Shown: positions 32,429 through 44,581 of the stretch, in pieces
How the letters are laid out: each line of letters begins with the position of its first letter
Numbering within the stretch: position 1 is the stretch's first letter
From: Brassica napus
Lineage: Eukaryota > Streptophyta > Magnoliopsida > Brassicales > Brassicaceae
Reading direction: 5' to 3'
DNA length: 64,000 bases
NCBI RefSeq assembly: GCF_020379485.1
Contig: NC_063444.1
Span: 1,064,652 to 1,128,651 of the forward strand
Made by a program: the position numbers and the translations under genes
Notes under the pieces: model-generated
The model's input: only the letters and a program-made list of their open reading frames with translations
What the model was told of the DNA's origin: nothing
The model's database searches: none

Positions 32429-35400
32429 TCAACTTGATGAAACTTTATGCATTGCCTCGCTTTGCATCCTTAATTTCCTTTCATCCGAGAGAATTTTCGC
32501 AAACCTGCATTTTAACCATTACTCAAAACGATTGGATGAGATTTGATCCAAGAAATCGATCAACAAATTTTGAAATTTACCTCTTGAGTTCTTGATCATT
32601 GGTAACGTTTCCAGGAACAGGTTCATATACACCAGTGTCGATGTTCATCTGCACAACTCTGTTTTTCAGCATCTTCTCTCCAATTATCACAAGATTCTCT
32701 AAATTGGATTTTGTTGCTAAGTCCATAGAGCTTGCATCTCCTTTCAATGTATCATCCTGCAAACAATTTGATGCATAAAAAATTGCGTATATTAAATGAT
32801 TAGTAACAAATTTAAATTTATGTTCATGTGTCGCTCTCACATCGATTCTGAGATACTTGTCTTCGGATTGTCGGGCTTTGAACACAACAGAACTGTGGAA
32901 ATCAATTATGTCGCGGCTTGATTCCATGGTAATGTCTAATATAGGAGTAGATCCGTTGTCATATAACCAAGATATGATTCCCCATTTTGCAGCCTTTCTT
33001 GCGCTATACTTCTTCTCCTTTTGTGCAGACCCTGTTCCTATCGACACAACGAGAAACTTGTTGTAACCTAACGGCTTGAGCTCACCCATGTCAGGATTAT
33101 CATTCACAATCTGCTTAGTGACAGCTGTCATGGCCAGCAGAGTCTATAGCAAAACCAAACACAATAAAATTAGGTACATGTCAGGATTCAATCTGCTTAG
33201 TGACAGCTGTTATGACCAGCAGAGTCTATAGCAAAATATTAGGAGATCTAGGTGATTACGAGATCACCTAAAATATATTTTCATGTAACTATTAGGAAAG
33301 TTAGCATTAATGTATAAGTTAGACTTTCTATTTTATTATGTAAAGAACTTGCTAGACAAGTTATGTATTTGTATAAATAAGCCTATTGGCTAAGTTAATA
33401 AGAGGAGAGAAACTATTATACTACTTAGGTTTCCTCCAAACTTGACATGGTATCAGAGCCAAAGATCCAAGTGGGTTATGGTTTTCTTATTCTTTTCTAA
33501 AAAAAAAAGAAAAAAAAAAATTTGGTTTTCACATTTGAAGTTTTATATGTTATGACGACTTTGATTAACATAATTATGGTTTTTTGTTTTCTTATTCTTT
33601 GATTTATTTTCTTTTGGTTTTGCTTTTGCTATTATGAAAAAAAAAAAAGAGGGAGAAGTCTCATACTACAAGATGGCTATGTATTTCAATGTTTAAAGAC
33701 ACTGACTGTGTGGATATGAGCACGGATCATTGACGACCCGTTCATATTCACTTGTGAAATATTTTTTCAGATCTTCATGTGATTATCTATCTATTACAAA
33801 TCTGATGGTGGTCACGAAGATCATTGAAGATTGAAGATTCCGATGGATATATACGGATCCGACGGAGTGATGTTTTGATGATGTTGCTGTGTACTTTGAG
33901 CATGAATCAGAAGGGTTCGTTCATAAGAGGAGAGAACTTGTTAGACAAGTTATGTATTTGTATAAATAAGCCTATTGGTTAAGTTAATAAGAAGAGAGAA
34001 ACTATTATACTACTTAGGTTTCCTCCAAACTTGACACAAAACCAAACACAATAAAATTAGTTACATGTCTTAACACTTATCTGACTACATGCTCTCCAAA
34101 TATGCAAAATGAAACCTAATTAATAAAGTCAAAAAGCGTTTTTTTTTGCATTCTTCTTCGATTTTTTTTTCAGTATCTAGAAACTGCTAAGAAGGTTGTG
34201 TGTTTACCGGGTTATTAGCAGTAACACCGCCATCAACTAGGTGAAACTCAGACGTCTTGCCTTGAATATCTTCATTTTGAAAGTAATGAGGAGGAAAGTA
34301 AGTAGGAGCAGCCGATGTTCCAATGCATATGTCTGATATCTTGACATCCAAGCTAGGGTCAACCAATGCCTTCAACAAGACGTTACAAAGAAAGTTAGCT
34401 ATTACTGTTAGCTACTTAGCTCGATGTTAATGAAACAATAACTTTTGATTGTATAGTTTATATACGTGTTATGTTAAGAAGAGAGATGAGTGGGAAATTA
34501 CCTGGTAAGAGGAGAAGATGGTGGGTTGTAGTTTCTTCATGTCGAAGGTGGGTATGACAACGTTTGTGACTGTCTGGTGAAGTCTCGTCTCTCCGAGAAG
34601 ATTATTTAGCAGATTCCGTAGATACACTCCATCGTACTTTGGACCAGACAAAAGCTTTGGAAGCTTAGGTAACAGAGTAGTCAATCCTCTGCATTTTTCA
34701 CTAGAATGTCTTTTATATATCTCAACATGGAATTTTATATAAATGACAAGTGTTCATTAGAAAAATGAAATGAAATTTCTAAAATTATCCATTCTTTGTG
34801 TTTTATTTTATAGAAGTTACAAGCTTTTTAACACGTTTACGTTGAAATTTACAACATACGGTGTTTTGTTTTTGATTTTTTTTTCAATTACATTGTCCAT
34901 ATATCGTTGTGAACTGTAAAATATAAACGGCAAGGTAAAATACAACGATTGACCTCTACTTGTGTTTTTATTTAATTTTATATTTCGTAAATAACCTGCA
35001 ATATATAATTTTTTAATACGTTGAGCATACCTATACGTTTTTTAAGTTGTAAAATTTATGATCGGCGTTTGTGATATATAATTGTATATTATTTGCTTAC
35101 CCGGGCTGTGGAAATATTTTGGGAGAATGTTGAAGATAAAACGGAACAATGTCTTTGGCCGAGAAATGAGGACGTCCGGTCTCGTCTGGTACAGTTAACA
35201 TGGCCGTCATGAGGCCACCTGTGCTAGTTCCGGCTACCACGTCGAAGTAATCTGCTAGCCTCATGTCTTCTCCATCGAGGGCCTTGTATATATACCGGCA
35301 AAATTGAACAATATAAGGTATATATTTTTTTTTTTGTAAACTAACAATATAAGGTATATTGAATAGCTCGAAAATAATATAACAAGCAAAAGGAATTTTG

Positions 35401-35693
35401 TAGTTGAACTATCTTGGAAGTAATCTATATAATTTTTATTCTGCTGCTTATATGTTTGAAAATTATGTAGTTGAACTATCTATATATTAAATATATGTAA
35501 TATGGCATATATATTTGAAAAAGGAAAGAAAAAAGTTAACATATAATCAATAGATACAAACCTGAAGCTGCTCTTCTAGATACGCAAGGATCACTCCGCC
35601 CATAATTCCTCTGACTCCACCGCCGTCGAGGCTGAGGATGGTTACGAGTGATCCGGAAGACGGCGGTTTGTTTTTCTTGCAGGACGACTCCAT
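32429..35693 (-). CDS. PLP5: Patatin-like phospholipase, PLP5 position (At4g37060)
   Basis: Seven exons, ATG 35691-35693, stop 32429-32431. Exon 1 encodes [20 protein letters not shown] and [20 protein letters not shown]. Exon 2 has [16 protein letters not shown] with the Ser nucleophile. Exon 4 (about 34208-34370) has [14 protein letters not shown] with the catalytic Asp. Exon 5 encodes [20 protein letters not shown]. The last exon ends [20 protein letters not shown]. All catalytic residues are kept and the frame is open. Intron 4 has grown by an 800-bp copia-type insertion at 33237-34036. Next to exon 5, its first 60 or so bases have been copied into the intron (33178-33236), giving a second potential acceptor site. 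Splicing may therefore be altered although the exons are intact. Confidence 0.9.
33178..33236 (-). repeat. Duplicate of the exon 5 acceptor region in PLP5 intron 4
   Basis: CATGTCAGGATT, CAATCTGCTTAGTGACAGCTGT and AGCAGAGTCTATAGCAAAA repeat the sequence at 33088-33155, covering the first codons of exon 5 and its AG acceptor. There is a 9-bp deletion and two substitutions. It immediately precedes the retroelement's target duplication. Confidence 0.85.
33237..34036 (+). mobile_element. Deleted Ty1/copia-type LTR retroelement in PLP5 intron 4
   Basis: The 5' LTR (33237-33447) ends TCCAAACTTGACA. It is followed at once by TGGTATCAGAGC (33448-33459), the primer-binding site for initiator methionine tRNA used by copia elements. 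The 3' LTR (33933-34036) matches the last ~104 bases of the 5' LTR and has the same end. A 5-bp target duplication CAAAA lies at 33232-33236 and 34037-34041. The 5' LTR starts TATTAG where TG is expected, so it is mutated or the LTR start is decayed. The ~485-bp interior has a purine tract (33635-33655) and no gag-pol, so it is a TRIM/LARD-like or internally deleted, non-autonomous copy. Confidence 0.88.
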
Positions 35694-35959
35694 GATAGTT
35701 GAACGATCTTATTTATAAAAAAACAAGAAGAAGATTATAAATAAAATTTGGTGAATATTTTGGACGTGAAGATTGATGCGTCGATGCTGTGTCTTTTCTT
35801 GTATGTTTGCATATATATATAAACATGCAATTTTTTTTATAAAAAAAAAACATGCAAAATTTTACGTGTCAAGGGTTCTAAGAAATAATTTTATTTGGTC
35901 AGGCTTTTCTTCATAAATTTCGAGCTAATCAGAATTGTAGTTCATTTTTTTTGGAATAA

Positions 35960-36235
35960 GATAATTTATATACAATTTTCAGTGTCATCGAGCTTGACAT
36001 GTCTTAAGCTTAACTTACGGGAAGTAACTGCATATATAAATCTTAATCAAGATTCGAATATTTGCTTTTGTGGACTTTGCAATAAAGAACCAGCCAACGA
36101 ATTCTGCATCCAAAACTTCAAAACTGAATTTGGATTTTTTTTGGATTTGATACGACACATCTTTCCTCTCGGTCCACTATCCGGACTTATTTTAAAGGCA
36201 TCTGTCAATTCGTTGAGAAGATGATCTCAAAATTA
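35960..36235. repeat. Patatin promoter-type repeat, PLP5 upstream copy
   Basis: GTCATCGAGCTTGACATGTC, TGTGGACTTTGCAATAAAG, CATCCAAAACTTCAAAACTG and CACTATCCGGACTTATTTTA recur at 36945-37170 and, more diverged, at 40318-40560 upstream of PLP1. This marks the shared upstream region of the tandem patatin duplicates. Confidence 0.8.
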
Positions 36236-36465
36236 GCTTTTTGTTGTTTTCCTTTTTCCAGCAATATTTTCTCTCATGTTCATCAAATTCAAACTTTAAT
36301 TTTATAATGAATGATTATTTGAAAAAATTATTCATTTGATTGGAAATAAAATGTCAAGAATCATGACTAGTGATTTATTTGATTTTCTTCAAGCTTAGTT
36401 AATCATGATTCTTACAACAACAAAATTATTCAAACCGAAAATCGCATTATTCATAGTTCTCTGTT

Positions 36466-36676
36466 AGAAGAGATGGCCGAGTAAACACACACAGAGATGG
36501 CCGAGTAAAAACACACAAAAAGATGTCCAAGTAAACACACATAAAAGATGGCGGAGTAAACACACACAAAAGAGGGCGAGTAAAAAAAACACACAAAAAA
36601 TAGCCAAGTAAACACACACAAAAAGATGGCGGAGTATCAGTAAACACACAAAAAGATGGCCATCTAAACACACACA
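36466..36676. repeat. Minisatellite AGATGGCCGAGTAAACACACACAAA, ~8 units
   Basis: Units of 23-30 bp with the core AGATGGCCGAGTAAACACACAC and many variants. A three-unit array of the same family lies at 37436-37506. Each array lies just left of (downstream of) a patatin last exon. Confidence 0.88.
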
Positions 36677-36724
36677 AAGATCATATCATATATTAGTCTT
36701 CCCATATTATTGTTTATAACGATC

Positions 36725-36800
36725 AGTTTGATGGATCTTTAATCATTTTCTCGCTTTTATTCTCCTGTCATCAGATAGAATTTTCGCAAATCTGCATTAC
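36725..36800 (-). pseudogene. Orphan patatin last exon (ghost locus)
   Basis: Reading leftward, the sequence encodes FAKILSDDRR then diverges. It matches the last exon of the PLP1-like gene (37553-37640) including the flanking GATCAGTTTGATGGATCTT. No other patatin exons lie near it. About 150 bp to the right the patatin promoter-type repeat starts (36945). So a whole patatin gene body is missing between a kept tail and a kept promoter. Confidence 0.75.
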
Positions 36801-36944
36801 CAAATTGATATCAGACATCAAACAACAAGACAGACAAAAAAAACAAATCAACATCAAACAATGAGATTACTTGCAATCCAAGAAACACATAAACAAAAAT
36901 TTGGAAGTTCTTTCGAATAAGAAAACATATCGTTCATTTAATTT

Positions 36945-37170
36945 TCAGTGACGTCGAGCTTGAGCTGTCATAAGCTTAATTAGTTTAATTCCAATATATA
37001 ATTTTAGATCCTAATTTAAATACTTTCTGTTGTGGACTTTGCATGTGCCAACGAATTTTGCATCCAAAACTTCAAAACTGAATTTGGATTTTTGGGATTT
37101 GCTACGACACATTTCTCCTCTCGATCCACTATCCGGATTTGTTTTAAAGGCGTCTGTCAAACCAAACTGA
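36945..37170. repeat. Patatin promoter-type repeat without a gene
   Basis: Second copy of the repeat at 35960-36235 (GACGTCGAGCTTGAGCTGTC; GTGGACTTTGCATGTGCCAA; CACTATCCGGATTTGTTTTA). It belongs to the missing fourth patatin copy. Confidence 0.75.
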
Positions 37171-37435
37171 ATTTGGATTTTCTTCTTCTGTTTCATCAAA
37201 TTTCAACTTTACTTATTTGGTTTGCTTCAAGCTTAGTTAGCCTTTTATACTAAAAAGGAAATAGCCAATATTAAGTCCAGTGAGCTTCTCGGTTTAGATA
37301 CAGATTTGTGGTACTGGACCAAAAAAATTTAATTATTTTAGAGGATAACAAATATTCAACTTGCTGGAAGAAAAGTACAAAAAAATGTTCAATTAAAAAA
37401 AGTCACGTTATTCATAGATCTTTGTCAAGAGAGAT

Positions 37436-37506
37436 GGCCGAGTAATCACACAAAAGATGGCCGAGTAATCACACACAAAAGATAGCCGAGTATCACACAC
37501 ACACAA
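37436..37506. repeat. Minisatellite of the GATGGCCGAGTAA family, 3 units
   Basis: GATGGCCGAGTAATCACACA units directly downstream of the PLP1-like stop. Related to the larger array at 36466-36676. Confidence 0.85.
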
Positions 37507-37552
37507 AGATCATTTTCATATATCTCTGTCTTCCACATATTATTCATTAAGA

Positions 37553-40057
37553 TCAGTTTGATGGATCTTGAACCATTGTTTGGCTTCTCATTCTCCTTAA
37601 TCTTCTTTCATCAGATAGAATTTTCGCAAATCTGCATATTACCAAATTGATATCACACATCAAACACTAAGATCCACCAAAAACAAATAAGATTACTTAC
37701 GACTCAAGTCATAAAACGAAAATTTGGAGGTTTTTTAAGTTGTAGATTACCTTTTGAGTTCTTCCTCATTGGTGATATTTTCAGTAATGGGTTCATAGAC
37801 ACCAGTGTCGATATTCATATGCATGACTCTATTTTTCAGCACCTTCTCTCCAATCTTCACAAGATTCTCCAAGTTAGATTTTGTCGCTAGATCCATCGAA
37901 CTTACATCTCCTTCCAGTGTATCATCCTACAATTAAGCGCACACATACGAAATCACATAAAGTAAACGATCAGTGGCAATTTTTGATATATTATATGTCA
38001 TGGCGCTTACGTCGATTCTGAGGTACTTATCCTCAGATTGGAGGGCTTTGAACAAAACTGAGCTATGGAAATGGATCATGTCACGGCCTGAATCCGAGAC
38101 CATGTCTAATATTGGAGTAGATCCATCGTTATATAACCAAGATATGATTCCCCATTTTGCAGCCTTTTTGGCGCTATACTTCATCTCTTTTTTTGAAGTT
38201 CCTGTCCCTATCGATATAACTAGGAACTTATCGTAACCTAATGGCTTGAGCTTACCCATATCAGGATTGTTCTTCAGAATCTGCTTAGTCACAGCAGTCA
38301 TGGCCACCAAAGTCTATAAAAAACACAAACACAAACACACGAGAATTAATTAAATGATCTTGATAAAGATATTGATAACACTCTATTCATTGTCAATTTA
38401 TTTTAAAATGTAATATGTGAACATTCACATTGTTATGTGTTCAAAAAAAAAAAAAAAAAAAAAGAACATTCACATTGTTAGGATTGTTTTATACCGGGTT
38501 ATTAGCCGTGACCGCGCCATCAACGAGGTGAAACTCAGACGTCTTGCCTTGACTATCTTCATTAGAAAAGTAATGAGGAGGAAAGAAAGTGGGAGCAGCC
38601 GATGTGCCAAGACATACGTCTGATATCTTGACATCCAAGCTAGGGTCAACCAATGCCTTCAACAACACGGTACAAGGAAATTTAACTATTACCGTTAGAT
38701 TGAGCTATATGAAATAAGACCATTAGACTCTATATATGTGTTATTAAGAGAGATGGAACCTGGTAAGAGGAGAAGATGGTGGGTTGGAGTTTCTTCATGT
38801 CGAAGGTAGGGATGACAACGTTTGTGACTGTCTGGCGAAGTTTTGTCTCTCCAAGAAGCTTACTTAGTAGCTTACGTAGATACTTTCCGCTGTACTTTGG
38901 ACCAGACAGAAGCTTTGGAAGCTTAGGTAACAGAGCAGCCAAGCCTCTGCATTTAGAATGACTTTTAATTGCCACATGGAATCATAGTATATGCTCATTA
39001 AAGGGAAAAAAAATCATTTGTAGAATGCAATCAAGCGGTATAATGTCATCATTATGTTATGATCTGAGTATTTGCATTTTGTTACAAACACAAAGAGAAC
39101 AATTCATTTGTCCACAAGCAGATGATAACTTAGGGCCCATTTATTCTATAATGATAAATCATTCATATGTTTTGTATGTTATATATGCTTATTGCCAAAG
39201 AGGATGGATAATTCCTTCTACCTATTGTATTAAAGAAGTTTAAGTATGAGTGAAAGTAAGTTTGTGTTCAAAGAAGAGATAAATCATTCATATATTATTG
39301 TTTGTTTGATAAAGTTTATTATTAGATTTTCCATTTTATAATGAGCTTACACCTATTGTTGGTTTGACTACGTAATTAATTTTTTATGTGTATATCCTTA
39401 ATTTATTGCTTTCTTTACCAAAATAATTGGTTAAAAGAAACATAGAATTTACTCATTTGACATTTTTAATACTCATTGCGAATCTGTAACTAATATGCAT
39501 AACTATTGTTTTCTTACTCGGGCTGTGGAAATATTTTGGGACAATGTTCAAGGTAAAAGGGAACAATGTCCTTGGCCCCTAATTGAGGCCGTCCATTCTC
39601 GCCCGGTACAGTCAACATGGCAGTCATGAGACCACCGGTACTAGTCCCTGATACCACGTCGAAATAATCAGCTAGTCTCACGTCTTCTCCGTCGATCTCC
39701 TATATACATATAATAATTAATGAGTCCATACTACTATCTTTTGAAAAAAATGTTAAAATGTCCACATCTCTTTAACTAATCGCATCTAGAGTTTACATTT
39801 AAACCGGGCTAAAATAACCATTTTATGAATTTTACATGATTTACCGTTAGATATATGCTTAAATATATATAAAATATCGGCTACATATGATATAACGTAA
39901 AGTTGTTTAAAATGAAAACCTGAAGTTGTTTTTCTAGATAAGCAAGGATGACTCCGGCGATGATTCCTCGGACCCCGCCGCCGTCGAGGCTGAGGATTGT
40001 TACGAGTTTTCCCCATGAAGGCGGTTTGTTTCTCTTACAGGACGAGCCATCTTCCAT
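37553..40057 (-). CDS. PLP1: Patatin-like phospholipase, PLP1 position (At4g37070)
   Basis: Seven exons, ATG 40055-40057, stop 37553-37555, about 410 residues. Exon 1: [20 protein letters not shown] and [20 protein letters not shown]. Exon 2: [20 protein letters not shown] with the Ser nucleophile. Exon 4 (about 38493-38657): [15 protein letters not shown]; the catalytic Asp is kept but the usual second Gly of DGG is Ala, which I recall is also so in Arabidopsis PLP1. Exon 5: [20 protein letters not shown]. The last exon reads [20 protein letters not shown]. It is very similar to the PLP5-position gene and clearly a tandem duplicate. No lesions are seen. In Arabidopsis this group acts in root development, phosphate and auxin responses. 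Confidence 0.9.
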
Positions 40058-40317
40058 GAAAGCTGATCTATATAGAAGATAATAATTCAGAAATTGTTTT
40101 TTTTTTTGGTATAAGATTGTTGCAACTATATATTTGATATGCTTTCTCGTATAGGTATAAATACACAAATTTACGTGTAGGATCTTTTCAAAGACACATA
40201 ATTTATTTGGTGAGACTTTTTCTTCATACATTTCGTGCAAATCTTTCATACATTTCGTGCAATTCATGATTGTAGTTTATAATTTCTTTGGGATTGTATT
40301 GTTTAATGTAATTTAGA

Positions 40318-40560
40318 GACTGTCAGTGTCGAGCTTGAGCTGTCATATTTAAACTTAATTTACGAGAAAATATTGTAATAGGTAATGCTAAGTAAGACCG
40401 AAATATTGTTTTGTGGACTTTCCCAATAACAAAATAGCTAGCAATATTTAAACTCAATTATTTGATTCTTTAATAATTGAGTTTCGTACTTTTGGATTTG
40501 TTAGGAGTACACATCTCCCTGCCTATCCAGACTTGTTCTGACTATACCTGTCATACAATC
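40318..40560. repeat. Patatin promoter-type repeat, PLP1 upstream copy (diverged)
   Basis: GTCAGTGTCGAGCTTGAGCT, TTGTGGACTTTCCCAATAAC and TATCCAGACTTGTTCTGACT correspond to the copies at 35960 and 36945. Confidence 0.65.
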
Positions 40561-40599
40561 TGGATTTGATTCTCTAAATTACTTCTAAAACTAATTTTA

Positions 40600-43500
40600 T
40601 AACCAATTTGATTTAGCAAAGATATATTAAGTTCATATTTCTTCACTTCCCTGGTTTGCTTTAGGCTTGATTTGTTAGCTTTATAAATAAGAAAAAAATT
40701 AAAATCTTTTCTTTTTCTTTTATTTAACATTCTTCAATCCATAATCAGATTGGTCAAAAGTCAAAAACATTTGACACAACAAACCTAGTAAAGCATTTGG
40801 TTCATATCCGGTTTGATTTATAAACATTGGCGGTTGAGATTGCTGGTTATCTTCACTTACACGTGTATTCCAAACTATCCAATTTTAAATTGGGCTTCAT
40901 CGTTATTTGGGCCTAAATGTTTTCGGCTAATTAAGGGCCCATAGATATGAAAATGGGGATGATCCACTAGTCCACTTTGAACGTTCTTTCTGAAATTACG
41001 TTTTTTTCTGTAATTACGTTTTTTTCTGTAATTACGTTTGCTAACTATGAAATTGTTAAAAGGACTAGTGATCATTTATAAGTGTGCAAATCACACTTTC
41101 CGATTTAAGGGAAGCTGACGTTGACCAATGACCACGGTACTCTTTCCTTATCTTTGGCTGTTCAATCACACCGAGGCATTACAGCTTTATGATAAAGATG
41201 TAACTTCCTTCATTTATTTCCAAGTAGTTTATAACCATTTGTTCAATTTTTTAATTATTATCCACCATGTCATAATTACTTTATTTTATTTGACATCGTC
41301 ATAATTACTTTATTAAATTCTCAAATTGTATAAAGAAGAAAAATTTTAATGTTGATAAAAACAAGCTTTATAGTATTTTGAATAACGAATTAATACTTTA
41401 ACAAAAAGGACCTTAAAAAAACAGATACAAAACATTCTTTGGGCCTAATGATAGAAAACAAACAATTTTTGACAAAATATGTGATCAAAATAATATATCG
41501 AGTCATTGACAAAAAAATATACATATACAAGTGTATATTTAGGTTTTGGCATGTAATTTCACTCTCATGCGTTCATAAGTGATAGTGAACATGCGATATA
41601 CCACGTACGCTAGCCCCAAATGGACCCTATTCACTTGTCTTATTGGACCACAATATTACTTATCAAAAGGGAGTAAAAATTGACCAATCATTGAAAACTT
41701 GGGGACCGATCAATGAAAATGAGCTAATTTTATGTGTATAAATGTGGCAAGAAGAGAAAAGGAGCTATATAGGTCACCTTATATGAGATTACAATATTCA
41801 CAAGAGCAAGTTTATGTTTTAGTTGTGTTAGGATCCTCTCATGAGATGTCATGGTTGTACGTTGCTATCAGCACCACATAGGTCCATTAATGGCATGTAA
41901 TGGGAAAAGGCTAGATGATCATAGAGACAAACAGTTATGTGACATCTAATATATTTATTACGTCAATATAAATAGCATGTTATGATCATACAAGAATGAT
42001 TATAGTAAACTGATTATGTTTTATTTAATTTCATTGATACTCAAAATTTTGAATTATATTTTGTATAAAACAAAAACAAGATGATCTATGTATTGGAAAG
42101 AGTCCTCGACTTTTTTTTCGAACAAATGCAGAGTTTTGTTGAACTTTGGTTACAAATGTGTGGATCTTATCGTTTAATGTTAGATTTATAGTACAATACT
42201 ACAATGTGATAGAAACTGATGGTTTACTTTTGCATCTATAGTCGGTCAATGTCACGAGCCTAACTTGTCTAAGAGTCGAATTCTCATGTGAGAGATGAAT
42301 ATGTGGACTAATAACTAATAACACCATCGAGAAACAGACAGCATAGTTAGCATGCGTCATAATATCGAAGGTGTTGGATTCGAGTCGTGTATAGAAGATT
42401 GAAGACTTTCGAGTAGTAATTGGGTTGATGAGTAGTATTATAACTTTACATTAGAACTTTGTTATTCATAAAAAAATTGATCATTACTTGTCTTACAATG
42501 TTCAGTTTGTAGTGGTAATGATTCTAATCTCTAAATGAGTTGTTCTTGTTCTCGTCTCGGATGAGTATGCTACTACTTATTCTTCTGTTGCTGTCAAATT
42601 AAAATACCTACTTTTCATATAATCGAAATTTAAAATGGAAATGGATACATGATATGTAATATTATTACATCTATAAGATGTGCAGTATATTATTTGAAAG
42701 AGCAAATATTTTCAAATAAAAGAATAATAATCTTGTCACTTATAGAAGACTACTGCAAACAAATCTATTCATTTTGGATTCATTCATAGTAATTCACTTT
42801 ACGTCGAGAATGGTCCATAGAAGGAAATTGACAAAAGAAATTTGTCTAAAATGTTTATTAATTAAATTCCGAAAAATTCTTGTTTCGATATTACATATTG
42901 GGAAATGAATGACGTCGACCTTTTGTGATGTAAATGCGAGCAGGAATTTTATATCATTGTTTTTCCAATTTGAAGGAAAAATATAAATAAACAGTGTTTT
43001 TTCGTCGCCCTTTGTATAATAGCTGACCGTATATAATCGTTATTATAAAATTCTAATATATAATTCATGTTTTACGTCTTTGATCGTTGGGTTAAGTCTA
43101 GGCCCAGGGACCACAGTGTCTGGGTCCAGCCCAAAAGTAAAGCAGAGTAAGAAAAAAACGGAAAAGAAAAGCAGAAGGGTATTATTTACGTTCAGTTTTG
43201 GAGTTCGGACCATTTGTTTATAGTTTGATGCATTACCTTCATATTTTTGTAAAATCGAGATATCCCATTACATTGATTTGGTTATTAATTTTGCATTTAT
43301 ATACCATTTCATTTCAGATGGAATGTTCAAGTTTATGATTGATGCAATATATAGTAGAATTTATTGCAATAAATGGCAAACCATAATAAATGTGATAAGT
43401 TTTCTATACACCAATATTCTAACTCTACAGTTCAAATCTTTTTTTTTGTCACTGAACTACAGTTTACATCTTTATATGATACATTTTCAGTTTGCGTCAC

Positions 43501-44051
43501 AGTGTTTTTAGCTGGATGTACACTGTCGTAATATGTGTTGGGGTAAATAAAAAACCTTAATATATAAAGAAGAGGAAATAATGATTTGGATGGCTGAGAC
43601 GCATGCCTTACATTGTATTATCGCTCTTTACGATTGAATGGTGCACGTTCGAGTAGTTTTTTTCTTAGTTATATGTGCATTCACTAAACATTTTTCTAAT
43701 TACTAGGAATTTTTTATTGTTAGATCACTGGGTTACATTCTAACTTGATACTCGATCGGTATTCGTGGCTAATTATTTTGTGTTTTATCCTAGCTAGGTA
43801 TAGTCAAATCATATATATACGAAATTATTTTGATATGATTCTTCTGATTTGAAAAATAGATTGTTTCACTAGAGTGTAATAACATGGAAGAAAGTTGAAT
43901 TCCGTAACTATGTTCTGTTTGAATGCATAGAGTATGGCTTATGGGACCCCCACACTCCAACCTTACATTTATAATAGGCATATATAATTTTCGTCTGTTT
44001 TTAACCAACATATCTAATATTAGTAGGGTCCAGGTACATAATAATATTACA
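40600..44051. other. Gene-free interval where At4g37080/37090 would be expected
   Basis: I find no exon chain on either strand. Three tandem copies of CTGTAATTACGTTTTTTT lie at about 40989-41040. Two weak tRNA-like segments (42330-42390 and 43575-43655) have a B-box-like TTCGAGT but no cloverleaf. Confidence 0.45.
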
Positions 44052-44581
44052 TCCTACTATATAAAAGGACTTAATTTTGGAGGTTATTAGGGGTGCCACA
44101 TGGGCAAAATAATCCCCACCTATCATACTGCCATGTCACTGGCGAATTGGGCTTCCAATTAAAATTCCATGAAATACGATCGGGCTTCGTTTGCGCTTAC
44201 TCAATCTCCGTCTCCGTAAATTTGCCCGTGGGCCAAATAATTCACTTTCTCGCAGCCCAGCCCATTAACCCTAATCGCCGTATTGGTAAAACTAAAACCA
44301 AAGCTTTCTCATCCTCTCAATAACCCTAATCGCCGTCTCCCCCATTTCTCTTTCCCGCATGGCGATTCTCTTCGTCTCCCCCAAATGTTTCCGCAAAACG
44401 CCTCCGATAAAAGGGCTGGAACTTCAATTGTCTCCCTTAAAGCCTCCATTCAAGATCCCTACGGACCTTCCACATCCCCCCTCCGCCTTATATCTAGATC
44501 CCTATTTATACCCTTATCTCTCTTACCTCAGATCATACCCTTATCTCTCTTACCTCAGATCATTAGCTCTATACCCTAATC

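Noticed and set aside
36447..36677. Cys/Phe-rich reverse-strand open frame
   Set aside because: Translation of the AC-rich minisatellite; the periodic peptide reflects the repeat unit.
42330..42390. tRNA-like segment with GGATTCGAGTC
   Set aside because: B-box-like only; no acceptor stem or cloverleaf and no SINE-like tail with target duplication.
43575..43655. Second tRNA-like segment (GGCTGAGACGCATGCC, then GTTCGAGTAG)
   Set aside because: Same reasons; too weak to call a tRNA or SINE.
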